The notes: generated by a model from the letters alone, not told the origin. A DNA stretch of 34,447 nt from Akkermansiaceae bacterium (GCA_022510805.1 JAFLSS010000018.1:1-34447), one strand, 5' to 3'; positions 15,181 through 22,308 are shown, counted from the stretch's first letter. Translations and numbers: made by a program.

Positions 15181-16095
15181 TCACATGGGCTCTACCCACT
15201 CACGATTCGGCACCCATTTCATACAATACTCTTCTTCCGATAACAAGCTCATAATAGGGGGCTCAACGAAGGATATTATTTGCTGCATGACTGCTTCGAG
15301 AGACGTTGGCAAGTCCGGTGTATCCATATTCCTAATATAATTTTCCCAGTTCTTTTGGACCTTGCGTATTTGGCCCAATCCTTTGAAGTGGATGAAAGCG
15401 GGCATATCATGCACGGTTTTTCGATATCTGAGAGTTTGGCGAATGGCGTCCTGTAATATTTTGCCGTCAAATGAAAACTCCTTGCTTAGGTAATATATGT
15501 CACAAAAATCTTTCATTCGACTGGTGTTTTCCATGCGCTGAATGATGGCATCGTATTTTTCCGCAATGACGCTTTCCAGAGAATAAGTCAGAATTCGCGG
15601 CTGCCTGGCTTCCGGGAAGGTTGTGCGAAATGTTCGATAGGTAGCAGGAGGAACAATAACATCCCCTACACCGAAATCAATGGAGAAAGAGGTCTCCGAT
15701 TGGGCAATATGCGCTACGAGCTTTGCTTGCATTCCGTGATAATTCTGAGCCAGAGCTATGGGGGTAAGTTTTTTTATTGTAAAACTGATATGCGGATTAT
15801 CTGAAGGTGTTTGTACAATTTGTTCCAGCATATATTGGAGCCGCGACACCTCGTTGCTGTAATCGTGTAACAGAAAGTCAATATCTTGCGTGGCTCGGCT
15901 GGTATAGTTCGATACCATGTATATCAAGAGCCCGCCTTTGAGAACGAGTTTGTTTGCATATGCGCTCAAGGACAAGCGCCTCAAAAACTCTTCCTGACAA
16001 TATAGGAGCAATAGTTGATTGTATGTTATTCCGCTGCCTTTTGCTATATTATACAAACGTGCGAGGTCGGATGCTGCCGGGTTTTTCAGAGCCAT
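15181..16095 (-). CDS. abiEii: AbiEii-type nucleotidyltransferase toxin
   Basis: A 304-residue cytoplasmic protein of the AbiEii/DUF1814 family, the toxin of type IV toxin-antitoxin systems linked to abortive phage infection. Visible family motifs: VLKGGLLIYMV near residue 51 (GG of the nucleotidyltransferase fold), SRATQDIDFLL near 66 (catalytic Asp pair D-I-D), SIDFGVGD near 138 (third Asp), SVIAEKYDAI near 174 (conserved EK) and RMKDFCDIYYLS near 192. All key residues look intact. Its start overlaps the end of the antitoxin gene by 10 bases, the usual coupled order. The gene is clearly less GC-rich than its neighbours, suggesting horizontal acquisition. It is convergent with the ankyrin fusion gene. 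Confidence 0.92.
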   Translation of the reverse strand: MALKNPAASDLARLYNIAKGSGITYNQLLLLYCQEEFLRRLSLSAYANKLVLKGGLLIYMVSNYTSRATQDIDFLLHDYSNEVSRLQYMLEQIVQTPSDNPHISFTIKKLTPIALAQNYHGMQAKLVAHIAQSETSFSIDFGVGDVIVPPATYRTFRTTFPEARQPRILTYSLESVIAEKYDAIIQRMENTSRMKDFCDIYYLSKEFSFDGKILQDAIRQTLRYRKTVHDMPAFIHFKGLGQIRKVQKNWENYIRNMDTPDLPTSLEAVMQQIISFVEPPIMSLLSEEEYCMKWVPNREWVEPM

Positions 16096-16685
16096 ATACC
16101 GATGAGTTGCTGGGTGGGGGCTTCGAGATGGAGGGTGCGGGCGTAGTGCATGAGGGTGCGGATGTTGTGATCAGGGTCAGCGCAGTAGGCGCGGATGGCT
16201 TTCGCGAAAATTTCACTGTCCATGCTGTTGCGGTATTTGATGCAGTCGCAGATGGTGCGCTCGCGGTCGTATAGGCGAAGGGATTGGCCGTCCATCACCA
16301 TGTCGGTGATGCCGAGTCGGAGTGATTGCTCTGTCCGCACATGCGCTTTGACGCGCGGGTAGGTCTGGCGAAATTTGCTCAGGCTCGCGCGGGGAGACAC
16401 GGCCAGGTGCCAGTGGCGCGGTACGCGGTCAGTGTACCCGTGCAGCAGAAGTGCGCTGCTCATGCAGAGAACAGCCTCCGGAAAAATGCGTGCTATAAAG
16501 TGAGCCTCGCTCAGTGTGGCTTCTTTGACCCACGCATAATACCCCGGCCGCACTTTGAATAGAAGTCCCATCTCTTCAAATCTCCGAAGGGTAGAGGCGT
16601 TGATGTGCTCATTCTGCAGCTCTTTCCAGCGCATAATGCCCCCGTACCGGGAGAATATTTCACCTATTTTCTCTACGCTGTGCAT
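16086..16685 (-). CDS. abiEi: AbiEi-type antitoxin / autoregulator
   Basis: A 199-residue protein of the AbiEi family. The N-terminus (about residues 1-50) is a winged helix domain: GGIMRWKELQNEHINASTLR and LLFKVRPGYYAW. The remainder matches the AbiEi C-terminal domain, with DRERTICDCIKYR near 138 and EIFAKAIRAY near 157. In characterised systems AbiEi represses the operon cooperatively and neutralises AbiEii without a stable complex. Its gene precedes and overlaps abiEii. A promoter at 16697-16725 sits almost on the start codon, so the mRNA leader is only a few bases. Confidence 0.9.
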   Translation of the reverse strand: MHSVEKIGEIFSRYGGIMRWKELQNEHINASTLRRFEEMGLLFKVRPGYYAWVKEATLSEAHFIARIFPEAVLCMSSALLLHGYTDRVPRHWHLAVSPRASLSKFRQTYPRVKAHVRTEQSLRLGITDMVMDGQSLRLYDRERTICDCIKYRNSMDSEIFAKAIRAYCADPDHNIRTLMHYARTLHLEAPTQQLIGIWL

Positions 16686-16696
16686 ACCCGCCTATA

Positions 16697-16725
16697 AGCA
16701 TAGTGCTCCGAATCCGAAAAGTCAA
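16697..16725 (-). promoter_or_regulatory. Promoter of abiEi-abiEii
   Basis: On the minus strand TTGACT (16725-16720) is followed after 17 bases by TATGCT (16702-16697). Only 11 bases separate the -10 box from the ATG at 16685, implying a leader of about 4-5 nt. Confidence 0.65.
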
Positions 16726-16822
16726 CCGCAAAATGTCACTTTTTATATAAGTTCTAGCGTCGACTATGATGAAAACTAATGTTAGAGCAGTAAGCTAAAG
16801 CTGGGGCGCTGGCGCCGAATCT

Positions 16823-17044
16823 TCATTTGTTACCTCCTCTGGGTGCTGCGATGATGTCAATTCCGAGTAAGGTGCAGATGGTCAGGGCGGTGTTGAAGCT
16901 GACGTTGCGTTGTCCTCTCTCTACTTCGCCCAAGAGTCTGGGGCTGCAGCCGAGCATGGCGGCAAACGTTTCCAGCGTTAGCCGCGCTTCTTTTCTTCTC
17001 GCTCGGATCAGTGGTCCCAGGCTGCTGATGTTTTCAATTTTCAT
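16823..17044 (-). CDS. HipB-like XRE-family transcriptional regulator (orphan)
   Basis: A 73-residue protein consisting of a single helix-turn-helix domain: LGPLIRARRKEARLTLETFA, then a recognition helix region AAMLGCSPRLLGEVERGQRN and VSFNTALTICTLLGIDI. This is the HipB/XRE arrangement, including ERG and the N(V)SF...L..LGI core. HipB normally pairs with the HipA kinase, but no hipA follows; the next gene downstream is abiEi. The protein probably represses its own gene, since an inverted repeat (17043-17056) covers its transcription start and start codon. It could have a wider role in controlling the divergent feo promoter; that is inference. Confidence 0.85.
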   Translation of the reverse strand: MKIENISSLGPLIRARRKEARLTLETFAAMLGCSPRLLGEVERGQRNVSFNTALTICTLLGIDIIAAPRGGNK

Positions 17045-17056
17045 CCCTTTAGGGAT
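17043..17056. promoter_or_regulatory. Inverted-repeat operator overlapping the hipB-like start codon
   Basis: ATCCC-TTTA-GGGAT lies between the -10 box and the ATG on the minus strand and includes part of the start codon. Its arms resemble the TATCC/GGATA arms of HipB operators, though with a shorter spacer (6 rather than 8 on that reading). Autoregulation is inferred. Confidence 0.5.
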
Positions 17057-17085
17057 AGTTTAGCCTCATTTTGGCGCCTCGTCAA
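17057..17085 (-). promoter_or_regulatory. Promoter of the hipB-like gene
   Basis: TTGACG (17085-17080), 17-base spacer, TAAACT (17062-17057) on the minus strand, with the start codon 12 bases beyond. Confidence 0.6.
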
Positions 17086-17214
17086 CAAAATATTCCCTAT
17101 TTGTAAGAAAAATGCTCTTTTTCGCTTTTTGTGGCATTTTTATTCCCTTTATGTAATTTTTGCTTTCCATCATGTGAAGGATGGACGTTTTTTTGAAAAA
17201 ATTTCACATTTTTC

Positions 17215-17243
17215 TTGACAGGTGAGTTAGTGTGGACTAATAT
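17215..17243 (+). promoter_or_regulatory. Promoter of feoA
   Basis: TTGACA (17215-17220), 17-base spacer, TAATAT (17238-17243). One DtxR-like box overlaps its -10 region and another lies between the expected transcription start and the feoA ATG. Confidence 0.75.
17227..17240. promoter_or_regulatory. DtxR/IdeR-like box 1, over the feoA -10 region
   Basis: TTAG-TGTGGA-CTAA, with the TTAG-N6-CTAA core of DtxR-family iron boxes (family consensus TTAGGTTAGGCTAACCTAA). It overlaps the -10 box, where binding would block RNA polymerase. Confidence 0.55.
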
Positions 17244-17256
17244 CCGGGCGAGGAAA

Positions 17257-17270
17257 TTAGTTTATGCTAA
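17257..17270. promoter_or_regulatory. DtxR/IdeR-like box 2, in the feoA leader
   Basis: TTAG-TTTATG-CTAA, extended by CAT; about 15 of 19 positions match the DtxR/IdeR consensus by hand alignment. It begins exactly 30 bp after box 1, close to three helical turns. Confidence 0.65.
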
Positions 17271-17275
17271 CATAC

Positions 17276-17509
17276 ATGAAAACGACAACGCAATCATTGA
17301 GGCAGGCGAAGACGGGAGAGGTGCGGACGGTGGCGAGGGTGATCGGGGAGGGTCCGCTGCGCCAGAGGATCCTGGACATGGGGCTTACGAAGGGCGCGAG
17401 TGTGACCGTGCGGAAGGTGGCGCCGCTGGGGGATCCTATCGAAGTGACGGTGCGCGGGTATGAGCTGTCGCTGCGCAAGGCGGAGGCAGAGTGCATCCTG
17501 CTGGTGTGA
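17276..17509 (+). CDS. feoA: Ferrous iron transport protein FeoA
   Basis: A 77-residue cytoplasmic SH3-like protein that supports Fe(II) uptake by FeoB. The sequence shows the FeoA pattern: L.....GE...V..V.GEGPLRQRILDMGLTKGASV, then VRKVAPLGDPIEVTVRGYEL and SLRKAEAECILL. ILDMGLTKG and LGDPIEV.VRGYELSLR are signature segments. ATG 17276 is chosen rather than 17264 because the earlier start lies inside DtxR-like box 2. feoB follows after 41 bases, with another box between them. Confidence 0.95.
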   Translation: MKTTTQSLRQAKTGEVRTVARVIGEGPLRQRILDMGLTKGASVTVRKVAPLGDPIEVTVRGYELSLRKAEAECILLV

Positions 17510-17535
17510 GAGGTGTCTTTTTTAACGGAATGAAG

Positions 17536-17549
17536 TTAGTTTGCGCAAA
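17536..17549. promoter_or_regulatory. DtxR/IdeR-like box 3, before feoB
   Basis: TTAG-TTTGCG-CAAA followed by CAT; about 13 of 19 positions match the DtxR/IdeR consensus by hand. It lies 1 base before the feoB ATG at 17551, so it might give feoB its own iron control. Confidence 0.45.
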
Positions 17550-17550
17550 C

Positions 17551-20289
17551 ATGAAACGAATCATCGCATTAGCCGGGAATCCGAACTGCGGGAAGACCTC
17601 GCTGTACAATGAGCTGACAGGGGCCAATCAATACGTGGGCAACTGGCCCGGCGTGACTGTAGAGCGCAAGACCGGGCGCTTGAAGGAGCATGAGGACGTG
17701 GAGCTGGTGGACCTGCCGGGTATCTACTCTCTCTCGCCCTACTCGCCGGAGGAGGTGATCACCCGGCGCTACCTGCTGGATGAGAAGCCGGATATGATCA
17801 TCAATGTGGTGGATGCCACGAATCTGGAGCGCAACCTGTACCTCACCTCGCAGCTCATGGAGACGGGGCTGCCCATGGTGGTGGCGCTGAATATGATCGA
17901 CCTTGCTGAGCAGAAGGGCGCCCGGGTAGATGCCGCTGCGCTCTCCCGCCGGCTGGGCTGCGCGGTGGTGAAGGTGAGCGCCCTGCACCGCACGGGGCTC
18001 CGCGAGCTGGTAGATCTGGCGCAGGCGGCGCTGCCGGCTGCACCCACGCCGCTGGAGTTCTCTGCCGAGGTGGAGGCTGCGCTGGCGTCTCTCCGCAGCA
18101 AGTATGCCTGCAGCCGCCTGCAGGCGGTGAAGATGCTGGAGGGCGATGTGTGGGCGCTGGAGGGAAGGGACTCCGCCGAGCGGCATTATATAGAGGAGCT
18201 GCGGCTGAAGGTAGAGCAGGGGGCGCAGGATGATATCGCCTCCGTCATCGCCTCCGGCCGCTATGATGCCATCTGCGCTTTTGTGGGGGAGGTGCAGGGG
18301 CGGCATGCCCGGCAAGAGACGCTCTCTGAGCGGGTAGACCGCGTGCTCACGCACCGTGTGGGCGGTTTGGCTATCTTTGTGGCGGTCATGTGGGCTATCT
18401 ACTACATCTCCATCGGCACCGTGGGAAGCTGGTGTACGGACTGGGCGAATGGTTTTCTCTTTGAGGGCGTCGTGGCCAACTGGCTGGGCGGGTTCATCGG
18501 TACGGAACCGGCAGGCGTGGAGTCGCTTACCATCCTGAGCGCCGTATTAGCCATGTGCCTTGTCTTCCCCGCCACGCTGAGGCGCCTGCATGATCTGGGG
18601 CTGAACGGCTCTTGGCTCTATCTGGCGCTGGCGCCCTTTGTGCTGGAGTACATGTGCCCGCACCTGCCGGGGTGGCTGCACACGGGGGTGTTGTACCTGC
18701 TGTATGTGGTGAACGGCCTTATCCTGCTGGGCTGCCTCGCGTTCCCGGGCATGAAGCGGGTGAATCAATACGGCAGCGTGCCCTCGCGCGTGGGGCTCTC
18801 GCCGCTGAAGCTCGACGGCCGCGCCGGGCGGGTGGAGTATGCCCTCTGGCTGGTGGTGATGAGTGCGGTGAGCGTGGGCATCGCTCTGCTGGGGCGCGTG
18901 GGACTGGACTGTAGCGCACCGCTCTGCTCGCTGGTGGGGGATGGCATCGTGGCCGGAGTGGGCGCGGTGCTGGGTTTCCTGCCGCAGATGGCGGTGCTCT
19001 TCCTGCTGCTCTCACTGCTGGAGGACTGCGGGTACATGGCTCGCGTGGCCTTCATGATGGACCGCATCTTCCGCGCCATCGGCCTCTCCGGCAAGTCGTT
19101 CATCCCGCTGCTGGTGTCTATGGGCTGCGGCGTGCCGGGCGTGATGTCCACCCGCACGATTGAGAATGAAAAAGACCGCCGCATGACGGTGATGCTCACC
19201 ACCTTTATGCCCTGCGGCGCCAAGCTGCCCATCATCGCCCTCATCGGCGCCGTTGTGGGGCAGGGGCCCACGGTGGCCACCATCGCTTATTTTGCCGGCA
19301 TCGCCTCTGTCATCATGGGCGGGCTTATCCTGCGCAAGACGCACATGTTTGCCGGCGGGTACACCCCCTTTGTGATGGAGCTGCCGGCTTATCACATCCC
19401 ACGCGGCACGAACATCAACCTGCGTGCCATGGAGCGCTGCAAGGCCTTTGCCCGGAAAGCCGGTACCATCATCTTCCTCGCCTCCGCGCTCATCTGGTTC
19501 TCCAAAAGCTACAACTGGCGCATGGATTTCCTGCATACATCTGAGCATCCGGAGGCGGTAGAGCAGAGCATGCTCGCGGATGTGGGGCGGCAGTTTGCGC
19601 CCATCTTCTCCCCCCTCGGCTGGGGTGACTGGCGCCCCGCGGTGGCTACAGTGACCGGCCTGGTGGCCAAGGAGACTGTGGTGGGTACCTTCGGTGTGCT
19701 GTACGCTGCGGCAGATAAAGATGCGGCGGAGCAGGGGGATGCCGCAGCTGAGCCTGCAGAGGATGAAACGCTGCCTGTGACGGCCGTTTTCCCCAAGTGC
19801 AATGCCCTCACGGCGCTTTCCATCGCTGCTTGGCAGCTGGATGCGGAGGTGCGCGCGGCTGAGCCTACTGCCCCTGCTGCTGAGGAAGAGCCGGAGGCGG
19901 AGGATGACGACGAGGGATTCTGGGCGGCGTTGGCCAGGTTCATCACCGGCGTGGAGGAGGATGACGAGACCTCCGGCGTGGCGAAGAATGTGCAGGCAGC
20001 CGGGGCTTTCTCTTGGCTGAGCGCGCTTTCCTTCATGCTCTTCAACCTGCTGTGCGCTCCCTGTTTTGCGGCTTGCGGCGCCATCCGCCGCGAGATGAAC
20101 AGCGCGCGCTGGACTTGGCTCGCCATCGGTTACATGTGCCTCTGGGCCTATGTGGTGTCGCTGCTGGTCTACCAGATCGGCACCTGGGTGAGCACCGGCT
20201 CCTTTGCCACCGGGCAGATGGCTGCTTGTGTGCTCGCCCTCGCCCTGCTGTACCTCCTCTTCCGCCGCAATCCCCACACCGCTCACTGA
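17551..20289 (+). CDS. feoB: Ferrous iron transporter FeoB with a DUF805-like insertion and an acidic C-terminal insertion
   Basis: A 912-residue inner-membrane Fe(II) transporter. The N-terminal G domain has GNPNCGKTSL (G1, about residue 8), GVTVERKTG (G2), DLPGIYSL (G3), NMID (G4) and VSA (G5). The Gate/core regions follow: LPQMAVLFLLLSLLEDCGYM (about 471), SMGCGVPGVMSTRTIENEKD (about 525), TTFMPCGAKLPI (about 550), ATVTGLVAKETVVGTF (about 700). Two features are odd. Residues about 317-460 are inserted where FeoB is usually short, and contain LRRLHDLGLNGSW, NQYG and LDGRAGRVEYALW, the hallmarks of DUF805 in swapped order. Residues about 718-815 form a long acidic insertion. ATG 17551 fits the conserved start MKRIIALAGNPN. 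Confidence 0.95.
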   Translation: MKRIIALAGNPNCGKTSLYNELTGANQYVGNWPGVTVERKTGRLKEHEDVELVDLPGIYSLSPYSPEEVITRRYLLDEKPDMIINVVDATNLERNLYLTSQLMETGLPMVVALNMIDLAEQKGARVDAAALSRRLGCAVVKVSALHRTGLRELVDLAQAALPAAPTPLEFSAEVEAALASLRSKYACSRLQAVKMLEGDVWALEGRDSAERHYIEELRLKVEQGAQDDIASVIASGRYDAICAFVGEVQGRHARQETLSERVDRVLTHRVGGLAIFVAVMWAIYYISIGTVGSWCTDWANGFLFEGVVANWLGGFIGTEPAGVESLTILSAVLAMCLVFPATLRRLHDLGLNGSWLYLALAPFVLEYMCPHLPGWLHTGVLYLLYVVNGLILLGCLAFPGMKRVNQYGSVPSRVGLSPLKLDGRAGRVEYALWLVVMSAVSVGIALLGRVGLDCSAPLCSLVGDGIVAGVGAVLGFLPQMAVLFLLLSLLEDCGYMARVAFMMDRIFRAIGLSGKSFIPLLVSMGCGVPGVMSTRTIENEKDRRMTVMLTTFMPCGAKLPIIALIGAVVGQGPTVATIAYFAGIASVIMGGLILRKTHMFAGGYTPFVMELPAYHIPRGTNINLRAMERCKAFARKAGTIIFLASALIWFSKSYNWRMDFLHTSEHPEAVEQSMLADVGRQFAPIFSPLGWGDWRPAVATVTGLVAKETVVGTFGVLYAAADKDAAEQGDAAAEPAEDETLPVTAVFPKCNALTALSIAAWQLDAEVRAAEPTAPAAEEEPEAEDDDEGFWAALARFITGVEEDDETSGVAKNVQAAGAFSWLSALSFMLFNLLCAPCFAACGAIRREMNSARWTWLAIGYMCLWAYVVSLLVYQIGTWVSTGSFATGQMAACVLALALLYLLFRRNPHTAH

Positions 20290-20290
20290 T

Positions 20291-20434
20291 ATGAACACCG
20301 GAGACTGCATCATCATCGCTATCCTTCTCATCGCCGCCGGGTGGGCGCTCTACGCCTGCCTGCGCAAGAGGGGCTGCTCCGGTTGCCCCGGAGGCTGCAG
20401 CGGCGGCTGCTCCAAATGCCCCGGCAAGAAGTAA
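20291..20434 (+). CDS. FeoB-associated Cys-rich membrane peptide
   Basis: A 47-residue protein immediately after feoB (1-base gap). Residues 6-23 (CIIIAILLIAAGWALYACL) form one membrane helix, followed by a basic turn (RKRG) and a short tail with five cysteines in CSGCPGGCSGGCSKCPGKK. This is the layout of the FeoB-associated Cys-rich family (PF12669-like), found next to feoB in many bacteria and often replacing FeoC. The cysteines may bind iron or a cluster on the cytoplasmic side, but this is not established. Too short for many gene callers. Confidence 0.88.
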   Translation: MNTGDCIIIAILLIAAGWALYACLRKRGCSGCPGGCSGGCSKCPGKK

Positions 20435-20470
20435 CGTGACTTGCTCCATGGGTGCCTTGCAATCCTTGTG

Positions 20471-20484
20471 TTAGTTTAGGCTAA
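20471..20484. promoter_or_regulatory. DtxR/IdeR-like box 4, before the porin gene
   Basis: TTAG-TTTAGG-CTAA followed by C; the first 15 positions match the DtxR/IdeR consensus at 14. It lies 34 bases before the porin ATG. It links the porin to the feo genes in one regulon. Confidence 0.65.
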
Positions 20485-20517
20485 CTATGAAAACTCTTCC
20501 AACCCAACCAATACAAC

Positions 20518-21756
20518 ATGAAAAAAACGAACATAATTGCAACAGCGCTGGCTGCCCTTGTGGCGATGCCGATTATCGCTCAAGCAGAAGACTCAAAGCC
20601 TCAGGCAGGAGATATTCTCCAGGACATCAATATGTTCAATCCTGAGGATGGGGATCCTGCTTATAAAGTGAAAGCCAACGACAAGTATGGCACCCAATGG
20701 GGGGTAGACTTGGCGTATGGCTACTGGGGCGCACGCCGGGCGACGGCAGGCACAACCCGCAACAACAACTTTGCCCTGCTGCATGCTCAGCTCAACCAGC
20801 GCTTGATGGAAGATGAAACGAATGGCGGCACGTGGCTGCGCGTAGAGGTATCCGGCTCATGGGCGCTGGATTCTCGCTCAGCTCGCTCGAATGAGGGCGG
20901 CACCTACGCCGAGGGCTTTGGAGCTGCCACCTGTGTGCACCCGGACATCATGGGACCGCACGACCTCTTCCTGCCGGAGGTGGCGCTCATGCATTACTTT
21001 GCGGGCAAGCGCGCCTGCGTCATCGCAGGTGTGGTGAATCTCACCAACTATTTTGACGCCGTGGGCATTGCCAACGATACGTTCTCCGGCTTCGTCAACT
21101 CCGGCTTCGTGAACTCCACGATTCTGCCGCTGGTGGATAGCAATATCGGCGCTGTGGTGCAGGTGGAGCTCAACAGCCGCAATTATGTGATGGCTGCCGT
21201 GAGCCGCTCCGGGGTGGAGATGGGGTACAATCCTTTCCGCGGAGCGAGCGATGGATATTGCGTGGTGGGCGAATACGGCCACATCTTCGGCGAGGGCAGC
21301 GCGGTGCTGCGCATCACCCCCTTCTTCACCATGACGGATGATGATGACGATGAGGGCGCCCGCCACCGCCGCAATGCCGGGCTTGTGGGCAGTGTGGAGT
21401 ACACCACGCCGGATGAGCGCGCCACCTTCTATGCCCGCGCAGGCTTTGGCGCCAAGCAATACCTCGGCAGCGCGGCAGAGGCATCTGTGGGCGCCAATGT
21501 GAAGTTGTTCTCCAAGCGGGAGGATGACTTCCTCGGCATTTCCTATGGCGTGTTCAAAGGGCAGACTCCCTATGTAGGGGGCGAGGAGGAAGAAGAGCAG
21601 GGGCACCGCCGCGAACAGGTGTTGGAGGTGATGTACAGCTTCCAAGTGAACGATTGCTTCAAAATTGTTCCCCACTTCCAGTACATCCACAACCCCGCCT
21701 ACCGCGCTAGCCGCGATGCTCAGGTGATGGGCGTGCAGGGTGTGCTCTCATTCTGA
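20518..21756 (+). CDS. OprB-like outer-membrane porin, probably iron-regulated
   Basis: A 412-residue protein with signal peptide MKKTNIIATALAALVAMPIIAQA and a C-terminal Phe, typical of outer-membrane beta-barrels. The sequence alternates polar and hydrophobic residues. The segment NLTNYFDAVGIANDTFSGFV followed by NSGFVNSTILPLVDSNIGAV resembles OprB-family carbohydrate porins (DxTxYFDxNxxANDE...F..saFvnn). Two predicted loops are strikingly charged: DDDDDEGARHRR (about residue 276) and GEEEEEQGHRRE (about 357). Given the DtxR-like box upstream and the feo neighbours, it may admit cations or iron complexes rather than sugars; this is inference. A strong hairpin lies downstream. Confidence 0.85.
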   Translation: MKKTNIIATALAALVAMPIIAQAEDSKPQAGDILQDINMFNPEDGDPAYKVKANDKYGTQWGVDLAYGYWGARRATAGTTRNNNFALLHAQLNQRLMEDETNGGTWLRVEVSGSWALDSRSARSNEGGTYAEGFGAATCVHPDIMGPHDLFLPEVALMHYFAGKRACVIAGVVNLTNYFDAVGIANDTFSGFVNSGFVNSTILPLVDSNIGAVVQVELNSRNYVMAAVSRSGVEMGYNPFRGASDGYCVVGEYGHIFGEGSAVLRITPFFTMTDDDDDEGARHRRNAGLVGSVEYTTPDERATFYARAGFGAKQYLGSAAEASVGANVKLFSKREDDFLGISYGVFKGQTPYVGGEEEEEQGHRREQVLEVMYSFQVNDCFKIVPHFQYIHNPAYRASRDAQVMGVQGVLSF

Positions 21757-21790
21757 TTATATCATAGTGCTGTAATGTGTGTATGCAAAG

Positions 21791-21821
21791 GCGCGCCGGG
21801 GAGCTGGTATCCCCGGCGCGC
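21791..21821. terminator. Very stable hairpin between convergent genes
   Basis: GCGCGCCGGGGA (21791-21802) pairs perfectly with TCCCCGGCGCGC (21810-21821) around a 7-base loop. There is no T tract on either side, so factor-independent termination is uncertain, but the position between convergent genes suits a bidirectional terminator. Confidence 0.55.
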
Positions 21822-21855
21822 TGGTGATTAATGAGAGAAGAGGCGGCGCGGCTCC

Positions 21856-22107
21856 TCATGCTTGTCCGCGGCGTCGCTCGAGGGAGAGGAGGCGCGTCTT
21901 GGCGCCGCCAACCTTGCGGGCAAGCTCTGCTGCGGGCTGGTTCTGCGTGGCGCCCTTGTGGCGCTGCATCTGCTTGTCCTGCAGGCGCTGGGCAGAGCCG
22001 CCCACTTTGCGCGCCAGAGCAGGGGCTTGAGAAGTTTCGCCTGTGCCGGCGGTGGCGATCATCATGGCCGCGAGACCACCCATCAGAAAGAAGAGAATGT
22101 GTTTCAT
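21856..22107 (-). CDS. Small secreted protein with duplicated LARKVGG motif
   Basis: An 83-residue protein with signal peptide MKHILFFLMGGLAAMMIATAG. The mature part has two copies of a short unit, ALARKVGGSAQRLQD (about residue 30) and ELARKVGGAKTRLLSLE (about 61), joined by a Q/K/H-rich linker. It is strongly basic, ending RRRGQA. No domain is recognised. The LARKVGG unit recalls the ALAAKVGDA block near the N-terminus of the ankyrin array proteins, but this may be chance. Confidence that it is a real gene rests on the signal peptide and internal repeat. Confidence 0.6.
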   Translation of the reverse strand: MKHILFFLMGGLAAMMIATAGTGETSQAPALARKVGGSAQRLQDKQMQRHKGATQNQPAAELARKVGGAKTRLLSLERRRGQA

Positions 22108-22258
22108 GCTGTGTTATATGTGTAAGGGTTAGGAGCTGAGAGTGAGAAGGAGCCCCTCGCTCGCAAAGACTCATTCTCGGGGCATGTGACATCATATTTC
22201 AGGAGAGCACAGTTAGTCAAAACAAAAGTGCATGGAACCGCGCGGCGGGCTTTTGTGC

Positions 22259-22287
22259 TTGCGGAGCCGCGGCGGATGGATTATAAT
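22259..22287 (+). promoter_or_regulatory. Promoter of the secreted gene pair at 22309
   Basis: TTGCGG (22259-22264), 17-base spacer, perfect TATAAT (22282-22287). A palindrome TTAAGCATATGCTAA (22290-22304) lies just downstream at the expected transcription start and resembles a poor DtxR-like box. Confidence 0.55.
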
Positions 22288-22308
22288 GCTTAAGCATATG
22301 CTAAGATC

